Positions 1-9,064 are shown, counted from the stretch's first letter. The stretch: DNA of 64,000 nucleotides from Thermoanaerobacterium sp. RBIITD (GCF_900205865.1 NZ_LT906662.1:1240001-1304000); one strand, 5' to 3'. Numbers and translations are program-made. Notes: a model not told the origin generated them from the letters alone.

Positions 1-1
1 A

Positions 2-526
2 TGGCTTGAATTCAATGCATCAACACCACTTTCGCTGAAAAAGAATTATATTGAGGACCTGACAGAAAAGCCTTGGATAGAATGGGTAAATGCCAACGGC
101 TTTTTGAAGGATTTGTCATCACCTGATGCTGATAAACTAACGCCACAAGAACTTATATATGCATTCTTTAATGGGATTAATAAAGGTGATACTAAAGCGA
201 TATATTCTACATTGTCGATTAATATGCTTCACAATATGCTCTATATTAATAGAAAAAATAACACGCTTTACAACACTTCTTTTGACCCTTATAGCATAGA
301 AATGAACACAAAATCTGCAGTTGTCAATAAAATCGAGGAGAATACAAATTGGGTTCCCGGTAAAAATATGGATGTATTTGAAAGCAAGGAATTTTTAGTG
401 AATGTTGATATGAAGTTTAAAAATGAAGTAGGTTTTAAAGATGGGAAAAACGCTCTTTTCATAATAGTTGCAAAAGTGACAAAAGACTCACCATGGAAAA
501 TATACGGCATTGGTACAGGGCCATAA
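2..526 (+). CDS. C-terminal part of a DUF4829-like protein (5' end outside window)
   Basis: The reading frame is open from base 2 without a stop, so the gene starts before the window. A TTG at 104 is inside it and is not the start. The visible part ends in a small alpha+beta domain (LTPQELIYAFFNGINKGD, later WKIYGIGTGP) that resembles DUF4829/NTF2-like extracytoplasmic domains of clostridial lipoproteins. That family assignment comes from general resemblance only. The gene converges on walJ with only 8 bases between the stop codons. No catalytic residues are visible and the function is unknown. Confidence 0.6.
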   Translation, partial: WLEFNASTPLSLKKNYIEDLTEKPWIEWVNANGFLKDLSSPDADKLTPQELIYAFFNGINKGDTKAIYSTLSINMLHNMLYINRKNNTLYNTSFDPYSIEMNTKSAVVNKIEENTNWVPGKNMDVFESKEFLVNVDMKFKNEVGFKDGKNALFIIVAKVTKDSPWKIYGIGTGP

Positions 527-534
527 AGGCCCTT

Positions 535-1314
535 TTATATTTCAATAACATCACTTTCAGTATATCTTAATGCCATATTTACTTCATAATTAATTCCATT
601 TTCTTTAAGCATTTCTGTAACTGTTCCATATGCTATCTCAGGTCTATTGTTGTTCTGGCTTAAATGTCCGAGATAAACTATACCTATTGATTTCATCTCT
701 ATGAGTTTTTTAAGTGCCTCCCCTGCCGCTTTGTTTGACAAATGACCATGATCAGATAGTATCCTCTTCTTCAATGGCCACGGATACGATCCGTTTATAA
801 GCATGTCCAAATCATGGTTCGACTCGAGAAGGACAATGTCAGAATCCATTATATTTGCTGCGACGCCTTTGCTCATATAACCTAAATCTGTAGCAATTGT
901 TGCTTTATTTCTCCCGCAAAAAAAGGAAAAACCTACGGGTTCTGCCGCATCATGGGATTTCTTAAAGGGTCTTATTCTTACATCACCTATGTTAAATACT
1001 TCTCCTGTTTTAAAATAACATTTATTATTATAATCGATCTCACCTAATAGATTTTCCATGGCGGACCATGTAGCTTCATTTGCATATATGGGAATGTTGT
1101 ACCTTCTCGATAAGATACCTGCACCCTTTATATGGTCATTGTGCTCATGTGTAATAAGTATCGCTGTTAGATCTGATGGATTCACGTTGATATTTTCAAG
1201 GCATTTTTCTATTGTCCTGCCGCTTAAACCAGCATCTACTAGAATATTTACATCTTTATAACCAATATATGTAGCATTGCCACTGCTTCCAGACCTCAAT
1301 GAACAAAACTTCAT
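535..1314 (-). CDS. walJ: Metallo-beta-lactamase-fold hydrolase WalJ/YycJ
   Basis: A 259-residue cytoplasmic metallo-hydrolase of the YycJ/WalJ family. It has the N-terminal CSLRSGSSGNATYI strand and the metal-binding THEHNDH motif at residues 55-61, followed by later metal ligands (SHDAAEPVGF, TDLGYMS, LESNHD, YLGHLSQNNN). The length is normal for the family. In many Firmicutes walJ sits in the walRK regulon and is linked to cell-wall homeostasis and DNA-end processing. Here no walRK lies beside it within the window; those genes could lie further left or elsewhere. The start is an ATG with the family-typical N-terminus. Two short palindromes lie just upstream. Confidence 0.9.
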   Translation of the reverse strand: MKFCSLRSGSSGNATYIGYKDVNILVDAGLSGRTIEKCLENINVNPSDLTAILITHEHNDHIKGAGILSRRYNIPIYANEATWSAMENLLGEIDYNNKCYFKTGEVFNIGDVRIRPFKKSHDAAEPVGFSFFCGRNKATIATDLGYMSKGVAANIMDSDIVLLESNHDLDMLINGSYPWPLKKRILSDHGHLSNKAAGEALKKLIEMKSIGIVYLGHLSQNNNRPEIAYGTVTEMLKENGINYEVNMALRYTESDVIEI

Positions 1315-1322
1315 TTGTCAAA

Positions 1323-1380
1323 TACCCGAATTTCGGGTACCCCCTTTCGCAGTTTTATAACTTACCATAAGTTTATGGTA
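1323..1380. promoter_or_regulatory. Two consecutive palindromes upstream of walJ
   Basis: Two perfect inverted repeats lie in the 70 bases upstream of walJ: TACCCGAA-T-TTCGGGTA at 1323-1339 and TACCATAA-GT-TTATGGTA at 1363-1380. Both have 8-base arms, start with TACC and end with GGTA, and have very short loops, which suits protein operators better than terminators. No regulator is assigned. Confidence 0.4.
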
Positions 1381-1713
1381 GATATCACATAAGCTCAAAC
1401 CATCTTTTAAAACCTCTTATAAAATATTATATAACAATATTCAACTATTTACCATATCATCACCAGCAATTATTAAAATATTGTGCGAACTAATGGATTC
1501 GTTGGAGTGCTTTCACTTCCCAGCGAATTAATATAAATAAATTATTTTTGATACATGATTATATAACAATTACCCCCAGTTTATGAATATAATAGTATAA
1601 AATCGAGGGATATTTTATTAACAGCACCTCTGTGTGCAACTTTTTTCATACAATATACATGCTCGAAACTCGTCTAATTATGGCATATTTAAATTTATTG
1701 TGTTTTAACATCG

Positions 1714-1749
1714 ACTTATCCACATATGCACATTTACCTGTGGATAAGT
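1714..1749. promoter_or_regulatory. Inverted pair of consensus DnaA boxes
   Basis: TTATCCACA at 1716-1724 and TGTGGATAA at 1739-1747 are both perfect consensus DnaA boxes. They face each other inside an 11-base inverted repeat (ACTTATCCACA / TGTGGATAAGT). Two perfect boxes 14 bases apart are unlikely by chance. Whether DnaA binds here for replication control or transcription is not shown by the sequence. Confidence 0.55.
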
Positions 1750-1795
1750 CATGCAACTATCAATATACCTCATTTTGCTTAATTTAAATTTAATT

Positions 1796-1819
1796 AGGAC
1801 AAGGAACTTTCCCTGTCCT
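1796..1819. terminator. Hairpin at the end of the ABC exporter operon
   Basis: AGGACA and TGTCCT arms, with an inner GG/CC pair, surround a short loop. The T-rich tail is better on the plus strand than on the minus strand. It is the only hairpin directly after the minus-strand exporter genes, so it may end that transcript. Confidence 0.4.
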
Positions 1820-1862
1820 ATTTTATTTGGGTACAAACTCTCTCCTGTCCAACTGTCCTTTT

Positions 1863-3734
1863 TTAGCTTGCCATTTCATTGTCTTCAAACTGGCTATTAT
1901 AGAGGCTCGCATAGAAACCGCCTTTTGCAAGGAGATCTTTATGTGTACCTTGTTCAACAATGTCACCATGGTCCATGACAAGTATCAAATCTGCATCCCT
2001 TATTGTTGAGAGGCGGTGTGCAATAATGAAACTTGTGCGGTTTTTCATGAGATTATCCATAGCTTTTTGTATAAGCACTTCTGTACGTGTATCGACAGAG
2101 CTCGTCGCTTCATCAAGAATTAATATCTTTGGATCTGCCAGTATCGCCCTCGCTATTGTTATAAGCTGTTTTTGACCTTGCGATACGTTTGATGCCTCCT
2201 CATTCAAAATCATATTATAACCACCTGGAAGCATATGGACAAAATGGTCTACATGAGCCGCTTTTGCAGCCCATATTACTTCCTTATCTGTCGCGTCAAG
2301 TTTTCCGTACCTTATATTATTCATAATCGTATCATTGTATAACCATGTATCCTGAAGAACCATTCCAAACAAAGACCTTAAATCTCTTCTCGTGAATTCT
2401 CTTATATCATGTCCATCTATCAATATCCTGCCTTTGTTCACATCATAAAAGCGCATCAAAAGTTTAACAATTGTTGTCTTTCCCGCACCGGTTGGTCCGA
2501 CTATAGCTACTTTCTGGCCTGGTTTTATAGATGCTGAAAAATCATTTATTATTGTCTTATCTGGGTTATACCCGAAGTGTACATGCTCAAATTCCACATA
2601 ACCTTCTACATTTTCAAGTTTTACTGGGCTTTCAACCTCTGGCGATTCTTCTTCCTCTTCTAAGAATTCAAATACACGCTCTGCACATGCTGCCGTCTGC
2701 TGGAGTATATTAGAAATATTTGCAACCTGTGCTAATGGTTGTGTAAATAGGCGTACGTACTGGATAAATGCCTGAATATCACCGACTTGTATTGTCCCCT
2801 TAATTGTAAGCCATCCACCTAATACTGTAACTGCGACATAGCCTAAATTGCTGACTGTATTCATTATAGGCATCATTAATCCCGTTAAAAATTGTGACAT
2901 CCACGCAACATCATACAATTTGTTGTTATATTTATCAAATTTTTCAATACTTTTTTCTTCATAATTAAAAGCTTTCATTACGGTATGTCCACCGTACATC
3001 TCCTCAACATGGCCGTTTACATGTCCTAAATAATCCTGCTGTTCCTTAAAATACTTTTGCGAATATTTCACAATAAACATAATTAAACCCATTGAAAGAG
3101 GTATTATTAAGAATGTCACTAATGTCATAGTAATACTTATACTCAGCATCATTCCTAAGGCGCCAACGATCATCGTGACAGACGTAATAATCTGCGTTAA
3201 GCTCTGGTTTAATGTCTGGCTTATCGTATCAACATCATTTGTAATACGCGACAATATCTCACCGTGATTTGTTCCATCAAAATATTTTAGTGGCATACGG
3301 TTGATTTTCTCCATAATGTCCTTTCTAAAGCGATACGTCACTTTCATGGTAACATTCGTCATAATCCATCCTTGAATATATCCAAATAATGCACTTAGCA
3401 CATACAATCCTATTAGGATCATGATAATTCTTCCGATATAGTTAAAATCAATTTCACCAGTACCTGCTACTTTATTCATGACACCTTCAAATAATTTTGT
3501 CACAGCTTTGCTCAATATCTTCGGTCCTACTATTGTAAATACTGCACTCAAGGCTGCAAATATGAATACTATTATTATAGAAAATCTATATGCACTTAAA
3601 TAATCTATAAGTTTTTTCATAGTACCTTTGAAGTTTTTGGCTTTTTCGCCGCCAACCATCGGTCCATGTCCCATAGGTCCATGGCCTCTCACACCAGGAC
3701 GCCTATTGCTGAGTGGCTTTTTCACATCGCTCAT
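1863..3734 (-). CDS. ABC multidrug exporter half-transporter (second subunit)
   Basis: A 623-residue fused membrane/ATPase subunit of the MsbA/LmrA-type exporter class. A Gly/His/Met-rich tail (residues about 10-30) precedes six membrane helices, then the nucleotide-binding domain: Walker A GPTGAGKT near residue 411, signature VSQGQKQ near 513, Walker B ILILDEA and the H-loop IIAHRLST. The signature reads SQGQ rather than SGGQ. Its start overlaps the stop of the upstream subunit by 4 bases, so the two are translationally coupled. The pair most likely forms a heterodimeric drug exporter. Control by the upstream MarR protein is inferred from gene order. Confidence 0.9.
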   Translation of the reverse strand: MSDVKKPLSNRRPGVRGHGPMGHGPMVGGEKAKNFKGTMKKLIDYLSAYRFSIIIVFIFAALSAVFTIVGPKILSKAVTKLFEGVMNKVAGTGEIDFNYIGRIIMILIGLYVLSALFGYIQGWIMTNVTMKVTYRFRKDIMEKINRMPLKYFDGTNHGEILSRITNDVDTISQTLNQSLTQIITSVTMIVGALGMMLSISITMTLVTFLIIPLSMGLIMFIVKYSQKYFKEQQDYLGHVNGHVEEMYGGHTVMKAFNYEEKSIEKFDKYNNKLYDVAWMSQFLTGLMMPIMNTVSNLGYVAVTVLGGWLTIKGTIQVGDIQAFIQYVRLFTQPLAQVANISNILQQTAACAERVFEFLEEEEESPEVESPVKLENVEGYVEFEHVHFGYNPDKTIINDFSASIKPGQKVAIVGPTGAGKTTIVKLLMRFYDVNKGRILIDGHDIREFTRRDLRSLFGMVLQDTWLYNDTIMNNIRYGKLDATDKEVIWAAKAAHVDHFVHMLPGGYNMILNEEASNVSQGQKQLITIARAILADPKILILDEATSSVDTRTEVLIQKAMDNLMKNRTSFIIAHRLSTIRDADLILVMDHGDIVEQGTHKDLLAKGGFYASLYNSQFEDNEMAS

Positions 3735-5977
3735 GCCAATTCCTCCTTTGAAAGCTGTGAATATGCGATCTCCCTGTATGTCTCACAATTCTCCATAAGC
3801 TCATCATGTGTTCCAATTCCGACTATCTCACCATCATTAAGCACGATTATCTGATCAGCATTCATTATGGTCGATATGCGCTGTGCAACTATGATAACCG
3901 TACTTTTACCTGTGTATTCTTTAAGTGCTTTTCTCAATGCCCTGTCTGTCTTAAAATCAAGGGCAGAAAAGCTGTCGTCAAAAATGTATATTTCAGGCTT
4001 CTTTAGAAGTGCACGGGCAATTGATAGCCTCTGCTTCTGGCCACCAGATATATTTGTGGCATCCTGGGATATCTCGCTATCAAAACCATCTGGCAGCTTT
4101 TCTATAAATTCTAAAGCTTGCGCAACCTCTGCAGCCTTTTTTACATCTGATTCTTTAGCATTTTCATCAGCAAATTTAATATTTGAATTTACAGTACCTT
4201 TAAATAGTGTGATTTTTTGTGGTACATAACCGATTTTCTGCCTTAACTCTGATTGCTTTACATCTCTTACATCAACACCATCGACTAATACCTGCCCCTC
4301 TGTAACATCATAGAATCGTGGAATAAGGCTTATGAGTGTCGTTTTGCCTGAACCAGTTGAACCGATTATGGCAGTTGTTTTACCAGGCACCGCTTTAAAG
4401 CTTATATTTTTTAGTGCATCATCCTCTGCGCCGTGATATCTGAAATATACGTTCTTAAATTCTACAACACCTTTTAATTTGCTATCAAATTGTTTTGGCT
4501 TTTCTGGATCTACTATAGTAGGCTCTGTCTCTATTACTTCGGCGATACGTGATGCTGACACAGATGCTCTTGGTATCATAATAAACATCATTGACATCAT
4601 TAAGAAGGCAAAAATAATCTGCATCGCATACTGCATAAATGCCATCATATCTCCAACCTGCATTGAGGAGTTTGCAATCTGATGTGCTCCAACCCAGACA
4701 ATTAAGAGTGTAACACCATTCATTATAAGCATCATAGCAGGAAACATAGTCACCATAACTCTGTTTACAAATAGATTTGTATTTGTAATATCACGGTTTG
4801 CCTCATCAAAGCGATTTTCCTCAAATTCCTGTGTATTGAATGCCCTTATGACCATCATACCCGACAGATTTTCACGAGCAATAAGATTTAGCCTGTCGAC
4901 AAGTTTTTGTATTAACTTAAACTTCGGCATCGCTACTGAAAATACGACTAATATTATGCCTAAGAGTACCAAAACTGCAAGAGCTATTATCCAAGACATC
5001 GATGCACTTTTGCCTATAGCTCTTATTACACCGCCAATGCCTATCATAGGTGCGTAGAATACCATCCTTATCATAATTACAATAAGTATCTGAATCTGTG
5101 TAATATCATTTGTAGTCCTCGTGATAAGGGACGCTGTCGAAAATTTATCGAATTCGGTATTTGAAAAGCTCTCGACTCTCGTAAATAATTTCTTTCTCAA
5201 GTCTCTCGACAACCCCGCTGCTACCTTCGATGCTAAAAGGCCAACCATTATTGTACATGCAGCACTTAAAAGGGTTATAAGAAGCATAATAAGACCTGTT
5301 TTTAGGATGTAGTCACTTTGAATCTTATCAGTATTCATACCAAGTGCTTTGTATTCTGCCTTTACTGCACCAACAGCAGCTTGTGTTATCATAGATGGTC
5401 CAAGTGCTGTGAATTTTTTATCCATATCATCTGTAATCTTTGTCCTCTGTTCCTCGGGAAGTTTTGCAAACATCGCAAAGAGATCGACATTTGCAGGAAT
5501 CTTCATGTTATTAAATGTAATAAATCCGCCTTTTGCATTTGCCTTCATTTTATTAACGCCTGAAACAGCTAAGAAGGCCTTCCCCATGATAGGATTTATC
5601 TTATCTATCTCTGATTTATCTATGTTCTTTAAAACATAAATTGGTTCATTTTTTAGTGCCGGATAATCCTTGACATATTTATCATAATCAGGACTGTTTT
5701 TATCAATCAAAGTATAATCTTTTAATATGTTGTCTTTATCGCTATTACTCATAAATAGCATAAGTTTATTCATCTGGCTCTGCCTTACAGCCTCAGGTAC
5801 AGCATTTACTATACCACCTTGCTGTATGCCTTGATTTACTATGTTTGACATGTAATCAGGCAGTGCCAAGTCACTCATAGCTTGAATAAATATAAAAATT
5901 ATAGCAACAATTGTTATAAAAATATACGGTTTAAAATATTTTCGCAATTTCAACATTATCGCATCCACCTCTTTCAA
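3731..5977 (-). CDS. ABC multidrug exporter half-transporter (first subunit, long extracytoplasmic insert)
   Basis: A 748-residue exporter subunit. After the first membrane helix (residues about 12-35) it has about 190 extra residues (to about 225), presumably outside the cell, before the remaining helices. This explains its length compared with the usual 580. The ATPase domain has Walker A GSTGSGKT near residue 542, signature ISGGQKQ near 642 and Walker B EIYIFDDSFSALD. The residue after the Walker B aspartate is Asp, not Glu, so this subunit probably carries the degenerate catalytic site usual in heterodimeric exporters. It lies between marR and the partner gene, and overlaps the latter by 4 bases. 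Confidence 0.9.
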   Translation of the reverse strand: MKEVDAIMLKLRKYFKPYIFITIVAIIFIFIQAMSDLALPDYMSNIVNQGIQQGGIVNAVPEAVRQSQMNKLMLFMSNSDKDNILKDYTLIDKNSPDYDKYVKDYPALKNEPIYVLKNIDKSEIDKINPIMGKAFLAVSGVNKMKANAKGGFITFNNMKIPANVDLFAMFAKLPEEQRTKITDDMDKKFTALGPSMITQAAVGAVKAEYKALGMNTDKIQSDYILKTGLIMLLITLLSAACTIMVGLLASKVAAGLSRDLRKKLFTRVESFSNTEFDKFSTASLITRTTNDITQIQILIVIMIRMVFYAPMIGIGGVIRAIGKSASMSWIIALAVLVLLGIILVVFSVAMPKFKLIQKLVDRLNLIARENLSGMMVIRAFNTQEFEENRFDEANRDITNTNLFVNRVMVTMFPAMMLIMNGVTLLIVWVGAHQIANSSMQVGDMMAFMQYAMQIIFAFLMMSMMFIMIPRASVSASRIAEVIETEPTIVDPEKPKQFDSKLKGVVEFKNVYFRYHGAEDDALKNISFKAVPGKTTAIIGSTGSGKTTLISLIPRFYDVTEGQVLVDGVDVRDVKQSELRQKIGYVPQKITLFKGTVNSNIKFADENAKESDVKKAAEVAQALEFIEKLPDGFDSEISQDATNISGGQKQRLSIARALLKKPEIYIFDDSFSALDFKTDRALRKALKEYTGKSTVIIVAQRISTIMNADQIIVLNDGEIVGIGTHDELMENCETYREIAYSQLSKEELA

Positions 5978-6072
5978 TTTATTATTTGAATTAATAATAT
6001 AAATTTATTATATGCCTAATTATTAATTTTTCAATGTAGATATCAATAATTTTAATGTCATAATTTATACTT

Positions 6073-6516
6073 TTAATAAGTGTCAAGTAACTTTTTAAGC
6101 GTATTAAGTCCTTTAAGTATAGTTTCCAATTCTTCCTCTGTCGCTTTACTTATTATCACATCAAATCTTTTTTCAATCTCACAGAAATATTTCTCTGCAT
6201 TCTTTTTAAATTCATCCGTAACCTTGACATAGACTACTCTTCTGTCCTCGCTGCTTCTCATCCTTTCAACCATGCCTTGTCTCTCAAGTCTATCTATGAT
6301 CCCGGAAACAGTGCTGTTAGAAAGGCCGATCTTTTCACTTAAATCACTTATCTTCATATCACCCTTGTGAATCAAAATGCCTATTATCATTCCCTGCGGG
6401 CCTGTTATATTAAGCTCTTTAAATTGATTTTGGACATTTTTGTGTATCAATTTCATAATTTCTTTTAATGTCTTTATTACGCTAATTCTGTTATTGATTT
6501 CATCCACCTGTTTCAC
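6073..6516 (-). CDS. MarR-family transcriptional regulator of the ABC exporter
   Basis: A 147-residue winged-helix repressor: ISDLSEKIGLSNSTVSG is the recognition helix region and RMRSSEDRRVVYVKVT the wing. It is the first gene of a marR-ABC-ABC operon, a frequent arrangement in which the repressor responds to the exported compounds. The translation start is GTG. Either the GTG at 6516 or an in-frame GTG at 6507 is possible; the second has the better-spaced AAGGTG ribosome site. Two palindromes directly upstream (6531-6576) are probable binding sites, so autoregulation is likely. Confidence 0.9.
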   Translation of the reverse strand: MKQVDEINNRISVIKTLKEIMKLIHKNVQNQFKELNITGPQGMIIGILIHKGDMKISDLSEKIGLSNSTVSGIIDRLERQGMVERMRSSEDRRVVYVKVTDEFKKNAEKYFCEIEKRFDVIISKATEEELETILKGLNTLKKLLDTY

Positions 6517-6530
6517 CTTCTTTCAGCACT

Positions 6531-6576
6531 ATTTCGTTTGCGAATATTTTGTACTAAAATATTTCGTATACGAATC
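6531..6576 (-). promoter_or_regulatory. Paired MarR-type operators
   Basis: TTCGTATACGAA at 6563-6574 is a perfect 12-base palindrome and TTCGTTTGCGAA at 6533-6544 is a related one with conserved TTCG/CGAA ends. Their centres are exactly 30 bases apart, about three helical turns, so two dimers would sit on the same face of the DNA. They occupy the promoter region immediately before marR. Confidence 0.6.
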
Positions 6577-6761
6577 AATTATAAACGTCCTTTTTTTATA
6601 TGTCAATAGGGTTTATGAAAATTTTACAAAATCATCTATGATTATATTTACCTCAAAAAATAATTTATTTTTATTTTATAGTTACATAATTTTTGGCGAT
6701 ATTAAGCTAATACTCAGTGATAAAAAAAGTGATAATAATGATGTGAAAAAAGAAGGTTATT

Positions 6762-6904
6762 TTAAATAAAGGTTTTAAGCTGACATGTCGGCACAGCCAG
6801 CATGTTCGGAACACTATCAATTATTTCATATTTTTTATCATCAGACCATGTAAGAAAATCTCTATATGTAAATGTCTCTTTATTTTATTTTGCGGAATCG
6901 GCAT
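6762..6904 (-). pseudogene. N-terminal remnant of a Uma2-family (DUF820) nuclease
   Basis: An ATG at 6904 with a good ribosome site (AAGGTG) begins MPIPQNK. One base out of frame, the minus strand then reads ETFTYRDFLTWSDDKKYEII followed by DSVPNMLAVPTCQ and a stop at 6762. This matches the start of Uma2 proteins (PD-(D/E)XK fold, known for Y-DYL-W and YEI-DG motifs). A frameshift and loss of the rest, about 140 residues including the catalytic core, make it dead. Uma2 genes are common multicopy accessory genes in thermophiles. Confidence 0.6.
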
Positions 6905-7034
6905 TAATATCACCTTAAATGATAAACAACATACTTCGATTTTATTATATCAATTATCTTAAAATATATAAAATATAATGTGTATGAATTTTAATATTTG
7001 TTTAAAATGTTATTTAATTCTCTCCCCGGTCATG

Positions 7035-8651
7035 TTACATTATTATCCTATTTATCGCATATTCATATATTATAGGCAATATATCAAATGAATATGATAT
7101 GTTGAGCCGCTCTGTATATTTATGTATGTCTTTACTATATGGTCCTAAAACAATTCCGTAGACATTTAGCTTTTCTAAGCTATTCAGTGGAAATTTATAT
7201 GTTATACCATAACCTGGCATATTCTTAAATACCTCATTTATATTGGATTCTTTTATGCCCGTATAGCTTAAATCACATATCCCTGTAAAATAATCCTCTT
7301 TTTTAAAAAACTCATTTAGATTTTCTGCTGCAAATGTAATGATATCATCTGTTATTTTCAAGGCATTTCTTGCTGCATCCGATTCATCGTCGGGAAATCT
7401 ATGCGGATAATACGGTGGTACAAAGGATATTATGATCATAGGCTTTTTGTTTGGATATTTTTCATACAATTCTTTTATAATATTAATTGATATTGTCTGC
7501 AGATCATGCCCATCATTCTGCCAAGACTTTACCTTCTGATTTAAATAATCATCAAATTTATCGCCATAGATCTTCTTAACATCATTATAAAGCTCTTCAT
7601 ATGTCACAATACATGGAGCAATATCATGCTTCACATTGATGCCTGTATATTTTTCATATGTACTTTTATTTTTCTTTACTATATTAAGTGCATTTCGAAA
7701 CGCTTCTTCACTTAATCTTTTAAGCTTTTCCATAAGTACATCTATAGTAGTATTAAATGTTATCAAATTGTAATATGATGCAGCATAGAGTGGTGTTGTT
7801 ACTGAATAAAGCTCCTTTAAATCTGTAAATTTAAGGCATGCAGGCGGCGGTGCGACATTTGTCCCGACAACATCGCAAAAATCAGTATCTAATTCCATAA
7901 GCTTATTTAACTCTGACGCAATCAAAATGGGATTTAACCCACTAAAGGGTTCGCCAACATGGGTTTCTTTTCCCGCAAAGAAAAACATAGGCATGATTTT
8001 GCCGCAGGTCCCCGTATATATTAATCTTTTATCGGTATCATCATATGGCTCAGGTAAAAATAGCCCTACATATTTTAATCCCATATCATCTTGTAGATCC
8101 ACAAGGTGCGTAACTGCCGCAAGCATACCTTCGGAATTGCTCTCTTCCCCTGGCACAGCTAAAAATAAGATATTTCCTCTAAAATCTTCTCTTTGTGAAA
8201 TATCCCTTATAAGCTCTATCAAAAGTGCGAGGCCAAATTTCATGTCTGCAATGCCTCTGCCAAATAGCCAATCACCCGATTCTAAATCCTCTTTTGCATC
8301 ATCATCGAGATATAATTCACTGACTCTTTTCGTGTATTCAACAGGATTAAATGCATACTCCTTCAAATGTCCGTATTCCTCTATGCCTACAACATCGAAA
8401 TGTCCCGTTAGTATAATGGTTTTATCAGTATTAAATTTGCTTCTGAAAAGTGCAGATACAAAACATCTTCCATATGGGTCATCAACTAAATCTATCTTCT
8501 TTAAATTATCAGGATTTGATTTAAAATACGGTATATCAATCAGAATATCATATATCTTCTGCGCTGCTAAGTTTTCGCTTGGTGTGCCTGAAATACTTGG
8601 AACCGCAACAAGGTCAAGTGTTGTTTTCATAAGTAATGATTTATCTATCAT
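7035..8651 (-). CDS. M20-family metallopeptidase, RocB-like
   Basis: A 538-residue zinc peptidase of the RocB branch of family M20. Metal-site motifs are visible in order: ILTGHFDVVG, FGRGIADMKFGLALLIEL and LAVPGEESNSEGM. The length fits RocB (about 550). RocB is associated with arginine use in Bacillus, but its exact reaction is unsettled and no roc genes are nearby. It begins 11 bases after csx20 in the same direction and may be read with it, though a functional tie to CRISPR is not supported. The start ATG has the ribosome site GAGGTG. Confidence 0.85.
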   Translation of the reverse strand: MIDKSLLMKTTLDLVAVPSISGTPSENLAAQKIYDILIDIPYFKSNPDNLKKIDLVDDPYGRCFVSALFRSKFNTDKTIILTGHFDVVGIEEYGHLKEYAFNPVEYTKRVSELYLDDDAKEDLESGDWLFGRGIADMKFGLALLIELIRDISQREDFRGNILFLAVPGEESNSEGMLAAVTHLVDLQDDMGLKYVGLFLPEPYDDTDKRLIYTGTCGKIMPMFFFAGKETHVGEPFSGLNPILIASELNKLMELDTDFCDVVGTNVAPPPACLKFTDLKELYSVTTPLYAASYYNLITFNTTIDVLMEKLKRLSEEAFRNALNIVKKNKSTYEKYTGINVKHDIAPCIVTYEELYNDVKKIYGDKFDDYLNQKVKSWQNDGHDLQTISINIIKELYEKYPNKKPMIIISFVPPYYPHRFPDDESDAARNALKITDDIITFAAENLNEFFKKEDYFTGICDLSYTGIKESNINEVFKNMPGYGITYKFPLNSLEKLNVYGIVLGPYSKDIHKYTERLNISYSFDILPIIYEYAINRIIM

Positions 8652-8662
8652 CTGTACACCTC

Positions 8663-9064
8663 TTAAACATACCTTTCATATTTTTTAAACCTATCATGGG
8701 AAAAAGCTCTTTTTATAATTATTTTACCATCATCATTGTATTCCTCTGCAATATCCCTCTTTGCAGCTGCATATATAGGTATGCGGCTATTTAATAAACA
8801 AAAATCAACCGTGATATAAGTGGCACCGAAGTCCCCTTGCACTAATACATAGTCGTCTTTAACAGAATTTAATAAAATCCAATCAAATATATCTTTCAAA
8901 TAATCCTTTAGTGATATTGTTTCAGATGGTACTTGCGACCATTTTTGCTGTAAATTAGCCGGCATATATAAAAATCCGCCTATTCCGAGGCTTTTTATTG
9001 CATCATCTTTTTGGCCATCTGTCAATTGATGTGAAAAAATCAATAGCATTTTCTTTTTTGTCAC
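8663..9064 (-). CDS. csx20: Csx20-like protein, probable type III ring nuclease
   Basis: A 133-residue protein with the family start LLIFSHQLTDGQKDDA, then SLGIGGFLYMPANLQQKWSQ, and a Rossmann-like YVLVQGDFGATY segment. This matches Csx20, a small CARF-related family found with type III CRISPR systems and proposed to degrade cyclic oligoadenylate so that the response switches off. Its position at the end of the Csm locus, one small gene after a CARF-HEPN ribonuclease, fits that role. The family call is by recognition of motifs; activity is inferred. Confidence 0.7.
   Translation of the reverse strand: MTKKKMLLIFSHQLTDGQKDDAIKSLGIGGFLYMPANLQQKWSQVPSETISLKDYLKDIFDWILLNSVKDDYVLVQGDFGATYITVDFCLLNSRIPIYAAAKRDIAEEYNDDGKIIIKRAFSHDRFKKYERYV

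Larger units (their letters stand above)
1315..1862. other. 548-base gene-free stretch between walJ and the ABC exporter
   Basis: No convincing coding sequence was found. The stretch contains the walJ palindromes, an imperfect hairpin with ATTCG/CGAAT ends at 1497-1528, an inverted pair of DnaA boxes at 1714-1749 and a hairpin at 1796-1819 that probably ends the ABC operon. The base composition is strongly AT-rich. Confidence 0.6.
6517..7034. other. 518-base stretch between marR and rocB without an intact gene
   Basis: Next to marR it holds the operator pair. Further right is the decayed Uma2-family fragment at 6762-6904. The rest is AT-rich with no supported gene. A plus-strand open frame across 6440-6769 overlaps marR and has no ribosome site or protein-like composition. 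Confidence 0.6.

Noticed and set aside
104-104. TTG at 104 as the start of the first gene
   Set aside because: The same frame is open back to base 2 and encodes protein-like sequence, so the gene begins outside the window.
1315-1862. Possible chromosomal replication origin
   Set aside because: Only two DnaA boxes are seen and no dnaA, dnaN, rpmH or similar genes are near; only the paired boxes are reported.
6440-6769. 109-codon plus-strand frame
   Set aside because: Runs across the marR start and operators, no ribosome site, AT-driven composition, and it also covers the end of the Uma2 remnant on the other strand.
7927-8688. 253-codon plus-strand open frame
   Set aside because: It lies antisense to the RocB-like gene, which has clear M20 motifs; the antisense frame has no ribosome site or family resemblance.
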